Made by a program: the position numbers and the translations under genes. A stretch of DNA of 64,000 bases. It comes from Lachnospiraceae bacterium UBA3273 (GTDB lineage: Bacteria > Bacillota > Clostridia > Lachnospirales > Lachnospiraceae). The notes beneath the pieces are model-generated. The model had not been told where the DNA came from. It saw only the letters and a list, made by a program, of their open reading frames with translations, and did not search any database. Every line of letters begins with the position of its first letter. The first letter of the stretch is position 1. Of this stretch, positions 23,975 through 32,497 are shown piece by piece. The stretch is from NCBI GenBank assembly GCA_002362385.1, contig DEUB01000012.1, positions 22,600 to 86,599 on the forward strand, given 5' to 3'.

Positions 23975-24763
23975 ATGGATAAGAATGTAGATAAAAATTC
24001 AGGTAAAAAGCTGTATGTTGTGCTTCCCGCCTATAATGAGGAAGAAAATGTGGAAATTATGGTAAAGGGATGGCTTCATTACAAAGAGCGGATCTTTGAG
24101 AGATTCCGTCTGGGAATGGAAATCGTTATCGTCAATGACGGAAGCGGCGATAGAACAAAGGAAATCGGCGAGAAAATGGAAAAATGCTTTCCGGAATGTC
24201 GTCTTATAAACCATTCCGTCAATAAAGGGCTTGGGGAAGCGTTGAAAACAGGGCTTTTCTATGCCAAAGAAAAGGAGGACTGCGGTTGCGTCTGCGTTAT
24301 GGACTGCGACAATACCCAGAAGCCGCGGTATATCGGCAGGATGCTTTACGGCATGTACAAAAGCGGAAAAGATCCCGACGTGGTCATTGCCTCCAGATAT
24401 TGCAAAGGTTCGGAAGTTTTTGGCGTGGCGGGACACAGGCTTTTGACCAGCCAGGGAGCGCGTTTTGTATACCAGCTGATCTTAGGTGTTCCCGGCGTCA
24501 GGGATTATACATGCGGTTACCGGCTCTATAAAAGGGAAGCGCTTTTGGCGGCAGGAGAGTTGTATGGGGAAGGGCTGATAGAGGAAAGCGGGTTTACCTG
24601 TATGGCCGAGCTGCTTTATAAGCTCTACCGCTCAGGGGCTTCCTTTATGGAGGTGCCTTTTTCCCTTCATTATGAGGATAAGAAGGGAACCAGTAAAATG
24701 AAAGTGCTAAAAACCGCATTAAACAGTATAAAATTAGCGATTAACCTGCGGTTTTCCCTGTAA
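23975..24763 (+). CDS. Family 2 glycosyltransferase (dolichyl-phosphate mannosyltransferase-like)
   Basis: A 262-residue soluble GT2: VVLPAYNEEENVEIMV (nucleotide-binding N-terminus), IVIVNDGSGDRT, NKGLGEALKTG, VMDCDNTQKP (DxD-like), RYCKGSEVFG and GYRLYKREAL. There is no membrane anchor. This group makes polyprenyl-phosphate sugars. Start 23975 is chosen for the GGAG 8 bases upstream; ATG 23930 overlaps the intergenic hairpin. It probably supplies the lipid-linked sugar used by the GT-C-like protein encoded at 26347. Confidence 0.88.
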   Translation: MDKNVDKNSGKKLYVVLPAYNEEENVEIMVKGWLHYKERIFERFRLGMEIVIVNDGSGDRTKEIGEKMEKCFPECRLINHSVNKGLGEALKTGLFYAKEKEDCGCVCVMDCDNTQKPRYIGRMLYGMYKSGKDPDVVIASRYCKGSEVFGVAGHRLLTSQGARFVYQLILGVPGVRDYTCGYRLYKREALLAAGELYGEGLIEESGFTCMAELLYKLYRSGASFMEVPFSLHYEDKKGTSKMKVLKTALNSIKLAINLRFSL

Positions 24764-24813
24764 GAGAGAGGAATTCGCTCCTTAAAAGGGAATAAAGTTA
24801 TGGAGAGAGTAAG

Positions 24814-25911
24814 ATGGGAAAATTAGCTTCTTTGTTTACAAACAGGGAAAAGAGAATGTCGGCGATCTTATATATGTGCCTTATTTTAACGATCATAGGC
24901 GTCGTGTTTACAGGCAGGGAATTGATAAAAAACCGTGCGGCTTATCTCGGGGAATACGAGAGAAGCCAGAGGGAGGAAACGGAGATTTTAAAAGCGGCCC
25001 TGGAAGGGCGGACGGAAGAGGAAATGACTGATTTTATCAGGAGGGCTCTTCCGGCGTCGGGAGCGCGGTGGGCCTTTCTCTATAATGATAAAGAGGTAGT
25101 CTTTGCCCAAAACGATACAACGACCCAAAATCTGGGAGCTTTAAAGGAAACGGGAGATTTTCTCGCTTATCTGAAGGAGCAGGAGGGTATTCTGACCGTC
25201 AGCGACGCTTTTTTATCTGATGAAGGGGAAAGCTGTTATATCGGCATCATTTCGGACCGTGACCATGCTTTATCGCTGGCAGGGGTTACCAGCCATGAGA
25301 TCTATATCATATTGTGTCTGTCCGCTATGACGCTGATCTTTGCAGGCGGCCTGATCTTTGTCACGGGACTTTTGAATGCAAAGGACGAAAGCCTTGTGAA
25401 AGTCCGGGGAGAGCTTGTAGAGAGAAACGAGAAGTTTGCGGAATACGAAGAGGAGCTTAGACAGGACGAAGAAGATGCAAATGAGCGTCCCCTGCGGGAT
25501 GAAGGCGGGCAGATTAAAAAAGATTATTACGATAAGGATGTTTTTCAGATGCTTCTTGATAAATCTTCGGATCCGGCCCTTTTTCCCATTACCTTTATGC
25601 TTGCCAGAGTGGTAATGGAAGACCGTTATTACGGGCGTGATGAGATTTTCGGCGCTATGGATTTCATTAAGGAACGTCTGAAGAATACCCAGATACTGGC
25701 TGAACTGGGAAAAGGAAGATTTGTTGCCATTCTTTATAAGACGGAGCTTTCGGAAGCCGAAGAGCAGAAAAGGGAAATACTTTCCGCTTGGAATGGGTCG
25801 GATAAAAGCAGGAAATTAAAACTGGAATTGAAGCTGTATCCGGTCATGGAGAGTGAAGAGCCGTCAGAGGCTTTTAAAAAGAGCGGTTTTTTTGAAAACC
25901 GGGAGGAATAG
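24814..25911 (+). CDS. Membrane protein with degenerate GGDEF-like domain
   Basis: A 365-residue protein: a transmembrane helix (about 17-36), an extracytoplasmic region (about 40-155), a second helix (about 160-185), an Arg/Glu-rich coiled coil (about 188-230), then a C-terminal domain of about 110 residues. The last domain has the outline of a GGDEF fold (PALFPITFMLARV ... GRDEIFGAMDFIKERLKNTQILAELGKGRFVAIL), but the signature loop reads GKGRF instead of GG(D/E)EF, so cyclic-di-GMP synthesis is unlikely. It may be a sensor or scaffold for the locus. The assignment is tentative. Confidence 0.65.
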   Translation: MGKLASLFTNREKRMSAILYMCLILTIIGVVFTGRELIKNRAAYLGEYERSQREETEILKAALEGRTEEEMTDFIRRALPASGARWAFLYNDKEVVFAQNDTTTQNLGALKETGDFLAYLKEQEGILTVSDAFLSDEGESCYIGIISDRDHALSLAGVTSHEIYIILCLSAMTLIFAGGLIFVTGLLNAKDESLVKVRGELVERNEKFAEYEEELRQDEEDANERPLRDEGGQIKKDYYDKDVFQMLLDKSSDPALFPITFMLARVVMEDRYYGRDEIFGAMDFIKERLKNTQILAELGKGRFVAILYKTELSEAEEQKREILSAWNGSDKSRKLKLELKLYPVMESEEPSEAFKKSGFFENREE

Positions 25912-25916
25912 GTTTT

Positions 25917-26363
25917 ATGCGGTATAAACAATATAAATTTAAATTTTATCTCAATGCCAGACACGCCATATACCGGGACGGCGTGATGGGACAGGTACAT
26001 CCCCATACGTGGGAGATCACATTAAACGTTATAAAGGGCAGGGATGAATTTGTGGAGTTTTATGTGCTCGAACGGAAGGTGGAGGAATTTATGGAAAAAT
26101 TCCAGGACCGGCTTTTAAATGATATAAAACCCTTCGACGTACTAAATCCCACGCTGGAAAACTGCTGTGAATATTTTAAGGACCGGCTTGTAGAAATCCT
26201 CAATAAAGAAGGGTGGATCTTTTTGATGATGGAAATGAGCGAGACGCCTGCGCGCTCCTATGTGATCAGCCTGATCGACGAGGGGGAAAATGCGGATACT
26301 CAGTCCCTCAATACATTGACGGATATGCTGCTAAAGGAGATCAAGAGTGCAAAGAAACAATAA
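25917..26363 (+). CDS. Second PTPS-like protein of the exosortase locus
   Basis: A 148-residue paralogue of the protein at 20096. Putative zinc ligands are H16 (FYLNARHAIY) and the HPH of QVHPHTWEI. The catalytic Cys is missing here too (GVMGQVHPH). It starts behind GGAGG inside the end of the upstream gene and overlaps the PTPS-related membrane protein gene by 17 bases. A small PTPS-like protein directly coupled to a PTPS-related membrane protein suggests a physical complex. Confidence 0.8.
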   Translation: MRYKQYKFKFYLNARHAIYRDGVMGQVHPHTWEITLNVIKGRDEFVEFYVLERKVEEFMEKFQDRLLNDIKPFDVLNPTLENCCEYFKDRLVEILNKEGWIFLMMEMSETPARSYVISLIDEGENADTQSLNTLTDMLLKEIKSAKKQ

Positions 26364-28848
26364 AAAGCGGGAAAGCGGCCTTGCCTTTTCGTGGAAAAAC
26401 TTCATATTTCCTGCCAGCCTCCTGCTTCTTTTGGCCTTAAGCATCTGCTATGTTCTCTTTTTGAAGACCAAAGGGATCGGACCATCGGGAAACGATATAT
26501 GGGGCCATTTATTCAAATCGGAGATCATGTATGAAAACATAAAGAAGGGAAATCTATATCCCCTTTATGAAAGCAGCTGGTATAACGGCATTCAGCTGTA
26601 CCGTTATTGGGCGCCCCTTCCTTATTATCTGATGGCGCTTTTGATCTTTATAAGCGGTGGCAGCCTGATCATGGCATATTATCTTTTTGCGGGAATATCC
26701 CTGTTTTTCGGAGGCGTTCCTTTTATCCTCATGGGAAGAAGGGGAGGAAAGCCCTATATGGGAATTTCCTTTGCCCTGCTTTGGTTTTTTATGCCGGAAA
26801 ATTTCCGGGTATTTTTCTGTGAAGGAAATCTGCCGCGTATGCTGACGGGCGTCATTATCCCGTATTTGATCTACTTTTTGTGGAGATATTTGAGGGAAGG
26901 GAAAAAAGCGGCTTTGCCGGGGATCGTACTTACCACGGCTATGATCACGCTTTCCCATGTGATGATAGCGGCAATGGCAGGAGTGGGAGCGTTTTTGTTC
27001 CTGCTGTTCGACTATTTTAAGAATAAAAAATTGGGCAGAAGCGTCCGGATCTTATGGAGTATAGTCTGCGGTATCATGATAACCGGGATATGGCTGCTTC
27101 CCGCTCTATCCGGCGGTATGGTATCCATGAACCCGGAAGCCGGTTCTAAGGTCATGGAATCATTGATGTATAATTTGTCCGTATCTTTAAATCCCATGAA
27201 CCGGATAAGCGGCATAACCGACACGTTTTATTATGGCATTGCGGTAACTTTTCTGTCTGTGGCAGGTATTTTACTGGCGCAGAATAAAAAGAAAGCGGGA
27301 TTTATTTTGAGCCTTGTGATCCTTTTGCTGACAACGCCGGCGCTGCTTCCTATATTAAGAAAGATGCCGATGAACCAGCTTTTCTGGATGATGCGCTTTG
27401 CGACCATCGTGTACGGATTTTTCTTTCTCTCCATGCTGGAGTGGAAGAGCCTTAAGGTCCGGTACGGCGCACTGGCTGTCATCCTTCTCATAGCGGACTG
27501 TGTTCCTTCCTTTCTGTTCGACCGGTATCTAACGGAAGCCTCTGAAAATGCGGTGGTCAATACAAAAGAGGTAAAAGAGATGACAGTGCAGAGAGCCGCG
27601 CTTATGGATTTAAGTAGCCTGGGTTCTTACCCCTCCTATGAGCTTTGCAGGGGAGAGGGGGCGGTTGATTATACTTACGGATGGGCCTGGCAGGGAGCCG
27701 CAACATCTGAAAATATCGTGATGTTGAATACGGCGCTGGAAAATGAGGCCTATGTATATTTGTTTGACCGTTGTCTGGAGCTGGGAAATGATACGGTCCT
27801 TGTGTTTAAGCAGTATATCGGGAAAAAAGGAAAAACCTGTGAAGATCTTATGGCGGGAGCAGAATCCAGCGGCTATTTTAAGGCGGCGGAAACCGAAGTG
27901 GCGTATATATTCAAAAAGGATACCCCAAAATCCTTCGGGACCGTAACGGAATACCACGGGCTTGCAGTGGGCAGCTACGCAAATATCATGACTTTATATT
28001 ATCCGGGTTTTACAGAGGGAAATTCCGATTATGTGGACGATTATACATTAGAAGAGCTCTGCAGCTATAAGACCCTGTTCTTAAGCGGATTTTCTTACCG
28101 GGACAGGGAAAAGGCGGAAAAGCTTTTACGGGATGCGTCCGATAAAGGCGTTAAGGTCGTTTTGGATATGACCCATGTGCCTGCCGACGACAAAACGAAG
28201 CAGCAGACTTTTCTTGGGATCACGGCAATGCCTGTTACCTTTCATAAACGCTTTCCTATGCTGTATTATAACGACAGGGAAATCCTCTTAAGGGAGTTTT
28301 CGGAAGATAACGCCCTGTGGAATACAGGGTATCTTACAGGCAATATGGACATTACCGGACGATTTTCCTATGAAGGGGAGGAACTGGTCTTTTCAGGCGT
28401 AGACTCTACTCATAATAACATCTGTTATTTGGGACTGAATCTGATGTATCATGCCACAGAGACCGGAGATGAAGAGGCGCTTTCGGTCATGACGGAGCTT
28501 TTTGGAATACCTGTGGAGCAGCTTCCTTTAAGAAAGCTGGTTGCCCTTGAATATGAAGCGGATGCAGAAGGGCTTACCATCAAAGCGGAAGGCGGATACG
28601 AAAAGGCTGTGATCAATACCACACTGGCCTATCAGGATATTTTCGATTCCGACAGGCCCATAGAGAGGCAGAATAATCTGCTTAAGACAGCTTCGGGGGA
28701 GACAAGGATCACGTTTCATTATCCCCTCCTTAAGCCGGGAATCGCAGTAAGCCTTTTGGGACTTTTAATGGCGGTAATTCCGGGGGTGTGGTCAATCTTT
28801 TTTGGGAAAAAGAAAAAACAACCCTGTGCGGAAGAAAACGCAGGTTAA
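26347..28848 (+). CDS. PTPS-related GT-C-like membrane protein (GTG start)
   Basis: An 833-residue protein with a large N-terminal membrane portion (about 10-12 helices over residues 15-390) and a C-terminal extracytoplasmic domain (about 400-800), ending in a last helix and a Lys-rich tail. The first loop has the pattern GNDIWGHLFKSE ... GNLYPLYESSWYNGIQLYRYWAPLPYY, resembling the catalytic loop of polyprenyl-phosphate-dependent GT-C glycosyltransferases and the PTPS_related (PF10131) family. GTG at 26347 is preceded by AAAGGAG at good spacing. It may glycosylate the exported XrtG substrate. Confidence 0.82.
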   Translation: MQRNNKKRESGLAFSWKNFIFPASLLLLLALSICYVLFLKTKGIGPSGNDIWGHLFKSEIMYENIKKGNLYPLYESSWYNGIQLYRYWAPLPYYLMALLIFISGGSLIMAYYLFAGISLFFGGVPFILMGRRGGKPYMGISFALLWFFMPENFRVFFCEGNLPRMLTGVIIPYLIYFLWRYLREGKKAALPGIVLTTAMITLSHVMIAAMAGVGAFLFLLFDYFKNKKLGRSVRILWSIVCGIMITGIWLLPALSGGMVSMNPEAGSKVMESLMYNLSVSLNPMNRISGITDTFYYGIAVTFLSVAGILLAQNKKKAGFILSLVILLLTTPALLPILRKMPMNQLFWMMRFATIVYGFFFLSMLEWKSLKVRYGALAVILLIADCVPSFLFDRYLTEASENAVVNTKEVKEMTVQRAALMDLSSLGSYPSYELCRGEGAVDYTYGWAWQGAATSENIVMLNTALENEAYVYLFDRCLELGNDTVLVFKQYIGKKGKTCEDLMAGAESSGYFKAAETEVAYIFKKDTPKSFGTVTEYHGLAVGSYANIMTLYYPGFTEGNSDYVDDYTLEELCSYKTLFLSGFSYRDREKAEKLLRDASDKGVKVVLDMTHVPADDKTKQQTFLGITAMPVTFHKRFPMLYYNDREILLREFSEDNALWNTGYLTGNMDITGRFSYEGEELVFSGVDSTHNNICYLGLNLMYHATETGDEEALSVMTELFGIPVEQLPLRKLVALEYEADAEGLTIKAEGGYEKAVINTTLAYQDIFDSDRPIERQNNLLKTASGETRITFHYPLLKPGIAVSLLGLLMAVIPGVWSIFFGKKKKQPCAEENAG

Positions 28849-28863
28849 CAAGATAGGATTTGA

Positions 28864-28899
28864 GGGTCAAATGAACATGCAGGCATGTTTGTCTGATTC
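28864..28899 (+). repeat. Intergenic hairpin element, copy 2 (degenerate)
   Basis: GGGTCAAATGAACATGC (28864-28880) is identical to copy 1 at 23901-23917; the right arm (28883-28899) has diverged, so the lower stem pairs poorly. In both copies the element ends directly at a CATGGAG that provides, or lies next to, the ribosome binding site of the next gene. Confidence 0.7.
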
Positions 28900-28911
28900 A
28901 TGGAGGCAGAA

Positions 28912-30024
28912 ATGAAAAAGAAACTGATTCTTGTTTTTGGCACCAGACCGGAAGCCATAAAAATGTGCCCGCTCGTTAAGGAACTGAAAAAAAGGGACTC
29001 CTTCCAGACGGTCGTATGCGTTACGGGGCAGCATAAGGAAATGCTTGAGCAGGTGCTTAAAAGTTTTGAGATCGTACCGGATCACGATCTTAAGATCATG
29101 GAAAGAGGACAGACCCTGTTTGACATTACGGAAAAGGTCTTATGGGGGATGAAAAGAATATATGAGGCGGAAAAGCCGGATATGGTGCTGGTACACGGAG
29201 ATACGAGCACGGCTTTTGCCAGCGCTCTGGCGGCTTTTTATGAAAATATCCCCGTAGGACATGTGGAGGCGGGGCTTAGGACTTATGATATTCACGCCCC
29301 TTATCCGGAGGAGTTTAACAGGCAGGCCATCGGCAGTATGGCGCTTCTTCATTTTGCCCCTACAGAGGCGGCTGCCGGGCATCTTTTGAAGGAAGGAAAG
29401 AAAAGGGAGCGGATCTTTGTCACGGGAAATACGGCAATCGATGCGCTTGCCACAACGGTTTCCCGCAGCCATTTCAGCCCCGTATTAAAGGAAATTGATG
29501 AATGGACGGGCGGCGGAAGGCTTATATTGCTGACAGCCCACCGCAGGGAAAACCTCGGAAAGCCTCTTTATGAAATTTTTGAAGGAATCAGGGAAGTGCT
29601 TTTGGAGCATAATGATTTAAGAATGGTCTACCCCGTTCATTACAACCCCATAGTCAGGGAAGCCGCAGATAAGGTATTTGCAGGCATGGACAGGGTAAAG
29701 CTGATCGAACCCATGGAGGTGGTGGATTTCCATAATCTGATGGAACGAAGTTTTCTGATCCTGACCGACAGCGGCGGGATCCAGGAGGAGGCGCCGGCCT
29801 TAGGGAAACCCGTTTTGGTGTTAAGAGATACCACGGAACGCCCGGAAGGAATGGAAGCAGGAACGCTTCGGCTTGCCGGAACAAAGAAAGAAAATATTTA
29901 CAGGGAATTTAAACTTTTGGTTGAAAATCACGAAATATATGATAAGATGAGTCAGGCGGTCAATCCTTATGGAGACGGGACGGCCAGCAGACAGATTGCG
30001 GATATTTTGGAGAGGTCGTGTTAA
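28912..30024 (+). CDS. wecB: UDP-N-acetylglucosamine 2-epimerase (non-hydrolysing)
   Basis: A 370-residue cytoplasmic enzyme converting UDP-GlcNAc to UDP-ManNAc for surface polysaccharide or teichoic-acid linkage units. Family motifs are intact: FGTRPEAIKMCPL, VCVTGQHKEMLEQ, HGDTSTAFA, GHVEAGLRT with the PYPEEFNRQ that follows, TAHRRENLG, YPVHYNP and LTDSGGIQEEAPALGKPVLVLRDTTERPE-type C-terminal loop. Start 28912 is favoured by GGAGG at 28902-28906; ATG 28900 is possible. Encoded right after the exosortase locus, it may provide precursor for its glycan. Confidence 0.95.
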   Translation: MKKKLILVFGTRPEAIKMCPLVKELKKRDSFQTVVCVTGQHKEMLEQVLKSFEIVPDHDLKIMERGQTLFDITEKVLWGMKRIYEAEKPDMVLVHGDTSTAFASALAAFYENIPVGHVEAGLRTYDIHAPYPEEFNRQAIGSMALLHFAPTEAAAGHLLKEGKKRERIFVTGNTAIDALATTVSRSHFSPVLKEIDEWTGGGRLILLTAHRRENLGKPLYEIFEGIREVLLEHNDLRMVYPVHYNPIVREAADKVFAGMDRVKLIEPMEVVDFHNLMERSFLILTDSGGIQEEAPALGKPVLVLRDTTERPEGMEAGTLRLAGTKKENIYREFKLLVENHEIYDKMSQAVNPYGDGTASRQIADILERSC

Positions 30025-30025
30025 A

Positions 30026-30325
30026 ATGGACAGAGAAGGAAACAATAGAGAACCGGTTTTTATTATGGATCTTCTGGCAGCGGAGGAAGAGGAAAAAAAG
30101 AAACAGGAAGAGGTCAGCGACGAGGATATTGAAAATATGCTGGCCATTCTGGAAAAATTCGGAAATTCCGATATCAGCAGGCTGAATGTGGCGGTGTCGG
30201 ATGAAGTCAGGGCGGGAAAGAGTGCAAAGGCTTATCATCACGGCAGATGTGATGTGGGAAGCCCCTGGGCAAAGGGGGAGGCCTTTGATGTGTTGGAGGA
30301 TGCGGGAAGCGCAGGCTGTAAGTAG
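30026..30325 (+). CDS. Small acidic hypothetical protein
   Basis: A 99-residue soluble protein beginning one base after the epimerase stop. A Glu/Lys-rich helix is followed by EDIENMLAILEKFGNSDISRLNV. No family recognised. Tight linkage suggests cotranscription with the epimerase gene; the ribosome binding site (GGAGAGG) is distant. Confidence 0.65.
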   Translation: MDREGNNREPVFIMDLLAAEEEEKKKQEEVSDEDIENMLAILEKFGNSDISRLNVAVSDEVRAGKSAKAYHHGRCDVGSPWAKGEAFDVLEDAGSAGCK

Positions 30326-30415
30326 CAAAGGATATGAGAAAATGCAGATTGGCGACCGGTAAGTATGTGACAAACAGAAAAAGTGCCGTAATTTGTAAAG
30401 GAAAGGAATATCAAT

Positions 30416-31309
30416 ATGTCGGACTTTGAATGGAAAGAAATCACGGAGGCGGAGCGGGAGCTGTTTAATACCTTTTATGAAAGAGAGCAGTCCAGAAGCT
30501 GCGAACACTCCTTTACCAATAACCTTTTGTGGGCGCCCTTTTATGGAACAAAGTATTGTGTGATAGAAGGAAATCTGGTGTTTAAATCGGGAGAGGACAG
30601 GCTTTCGGTCAGTTATCCCATAGGAAAGGATCAGGTCGGGAAAACGGTGGACAGGCTGATTCAATATTTCGAGGAGCAAAAGAAGCCTTTTCGTATGCAT
30701 TCCGTAACGCCGGAGCAGTTTGAACTGCTGACCGGGATGTATCCCGGGAAATTTCAGATCGCCTATGACAGGGACTGGGCTGATTATGTTTATGAATCCG
30801 AAAAGCTCATTTCCTTAAGCGGGAAAAAGCTTCACGGAAAGCGAAACCATATCAACAATTTCATCAAGGCCTATCCCGATTATCAATATGAAAGGATCAA
30901 CGAGGGAAACAGAGAGGAATGTATAGAGCTGGCACAGAATTGGCGGAAGGAGAACGGGTGCGACAGTGATCCTGAGAAAAATGAGGAGTTCTGCGTAACC
31001 TTAAGGGCTTTAAAAGAACTGGAAGACTTGTTCCTTACGGGAGGGCTCATCCGGGCGGATGGCAGGGTGGTCGCCTTCAGTATCGGGGAAAAGCTCTGCG
31101 ACGATACCTTTGTGGTCCATATCGAAAAAGCATATGCCGATATTCAGGGGGCTTATCCCATTATCAACCAGCAGTTTGTGCTCCATGAAGCGGCAAATTA
31201 CCGTTATATCAACAGGGAAGAGGACACGGGAGCGGAAGGCTTGCGGAAAGCAAAGCTGTCCTATTACCCTGTATTTTTGCAGGAAAAGGGAGTTGTCACT
31301 ATAAAATGA
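30416..31309 (+). CDS. DUF2156 (phosphatidylglycerol lysyltransferase C-terminal-like) protein
   Basis: A 297-residue protein with a duplicated GNAT-like acyltransferase fold. Landmarks: HSFTNNLLWAPFYGTKYCVIEGN, LSGKKLHGKRNHINNFIKAYPDYQYERI, RADGRVVAFSIGEKL, HIEKAYADIQGAYPIINQQFV and YINREEDTGAEGLRKAKLSYYP, all typical of the DUF2156 proteins. It lacks the membrane part of MprF; such soluble forms may transfer aminoacyl groups to lipids or other acceptors. Preceded by AGGAAAGG. Its stop abuts the stop of the convergent AraC gene. Confidence 0.88.
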   Translation: MSDFEWKEITEAERELFNTFYEREQSRSCEHSFTNNLLWAPFYGTKYCVIEGNLVFKSGEDRLSVSYPIGKDQVGKTVDRLIQYFEEQKKPFRMHSVTPEQFELLTGMYPGKFQIAYDRDWADYVYESEKLISLSGKKLHGKRNHINNFIKAYPDYQYERINEGNREECIELAQNWRKENGCDSDPEKNEEFCVTLRALKELEDLFLTGGLIRADGRVVAFSIGEKLCDDTFVVHIEKAYADIQGAYPIINQQFVLHEAANYRYINREEDTGAEGLRKAKLSYYPVFLQEKGVVTIK

Positions 31310-32266
31310 CTACGGTTTCTCTGCTTTTGCAAGCCGTCTGGCTTTATACTGGGTGGGGGTGCAATTCATATATTTTTTAAATAATTTGTTAAAATAACTA
31401 CTGCTATTAAAACCGACCCTGGAAGCCAGGGTTGCAACGGAATCATCAAAATCCCCGTCACAGAGCAGGCCTGCGGCAATAAAGATGCGGTATTTCATCA
31501 AATACTCGAAGGGAGTCATTTTCATGCACCGCCTGATACAACGGCAGCATTCGCTTCTGCTCACGTGGATGGAGGCGGCGATATCATCCAGGGAAATGGG
31601 ATCTGCATAGTGTTCCTCAATGAAACGGATGGCTTCCTTTGCCCGGGCTTCATCCATGCTGATGCGGCTGTCTCCCGCCTCTTTAGAAATCCCCTTTTCA
31701 CTGATATAACGTTCCAGTAAGATGATCCAGAGACGTATCAGACAGTCCTTGGTATACAGCTCATAGCAGTACTGCCGTTCCCTGTTGATCTGAATGATTT
31801 GCTGCAATAAGTTAAGAATATCTTTCTCATAGGGGACATCTTCCGACAAAGGAAGTCCCGCCAGTGCATGATTGCTGATGACCGGATGAAGATAAATGGA
31901 GCACAGCTTGGTCTGGCTGTAGGAAAACAGGAAAGAGGGATGGAAAACCACAGAAGAGTAAATACAGTTTTCGCTGCCCTCTGCAATGCTGAAGGAATGG
32001 AGCATTCCCTGGTTGACCAGCAGTCCCTGGCCTTCCGATAAAATATAGGAATCATCCCTGACGTGGAATTCGCCGCATCCTTCGTGAATAAGGATCATTT
32101 CCAGTTCATCATGCCAGTGCCATCTGATTGTTTCCATATACATATTTTTCATATTGATCTCATATACTCCAACGGGATATTCGAAATCTCCATGGTCTTT
32201 TAATTCCTTTAAATTTTCCGAAACGCGGATGGAGTCTGCGGATGGATCGGATATCTTATCTGTCAT
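31310..32266 (-). CDS. AraC-family transcriptional regulator
   Basis: A 318-residue regulator with an N-terminal cupin-like sensing domain (about 30-130: WHWHDELEMILIHEGCGEFHVRD) and a C-terminal pair of helix-turn-helices (about 210-312: EEHYADPISLDDIAASIHVSRSECCRCIRR ... GFNSSSYFNKLFKKYMNCTPTQYKARR). Such regulators usually sense a sugar or small metabolite. It is transcribed away from the murL gene across 231 bases, so the shared intergenic region may carry its binding sites. Confidence 0.95.
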   Translation of the reverse strand: MTDKISDPSADSIRVSENLKELKDHGDFEYPVGVYEINMKNMYMETIRWHWHDELEMILIHEGCGEFHVRDDSYILSEGQGLLVNQGMLHSFSIAEGSENCIYSSVVFHPSFLFSYSQTKLCSIYLHPVISNHALAGLPLSEDVPYEKDILNLLQQIIQINRERQYCYELYTKDCLIRLWIILLERYISEKGISKEAGDSRISMDEARAKEAIRFIEEHYADPISLDDIAASIHVSRSECCRCIRRCMKMTPFEYLMKYRIFIAAGLLCDGDFDDSVATLASRVGFNSSSYFNKLFKKYMNCTPTQYKARRLAKAEKP

Positions 32267-32396
32267 GCTTTGTTCTCCTTCGTTATGTCTGACTATTGTT
32301 AAAGCAATACGATATTGATAATTATAACATTATATTAGCGTGAAGTAAATTTCATATTGTCATGAAAAATCGACAGGGCACGATAGATAGATTGCG

Positions 32397-32425
32397 TTGC
32401 CACAGTGGGAAAATTGATTTATAAT
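32397..32425 (+). promoter_or_regulatory. Promoter of the murL-murD2 operon
   Basis: TTGCCA (32397-32402), 17-bp spacer, TATAAT (32420-32425). It lies 73 bases upstream of the murL start codon and within reach of the divergent AraC gene. Confidence 0.75.
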
Positions 32426-32497
32426 AAATCAGGTAACAAAAAAGGGCGGCGTCCTGCGGTCTGCAGATAAGCCGGACTTTTATGGGAAAGGAACAGC

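Noticed and set aside
24261..24531. Plus-strand ORFs nested inside the glycosyltransferase gene
   Set aside because: They lie in alternative frames of a gene with clear family motifs and have no ribosome binding sites.
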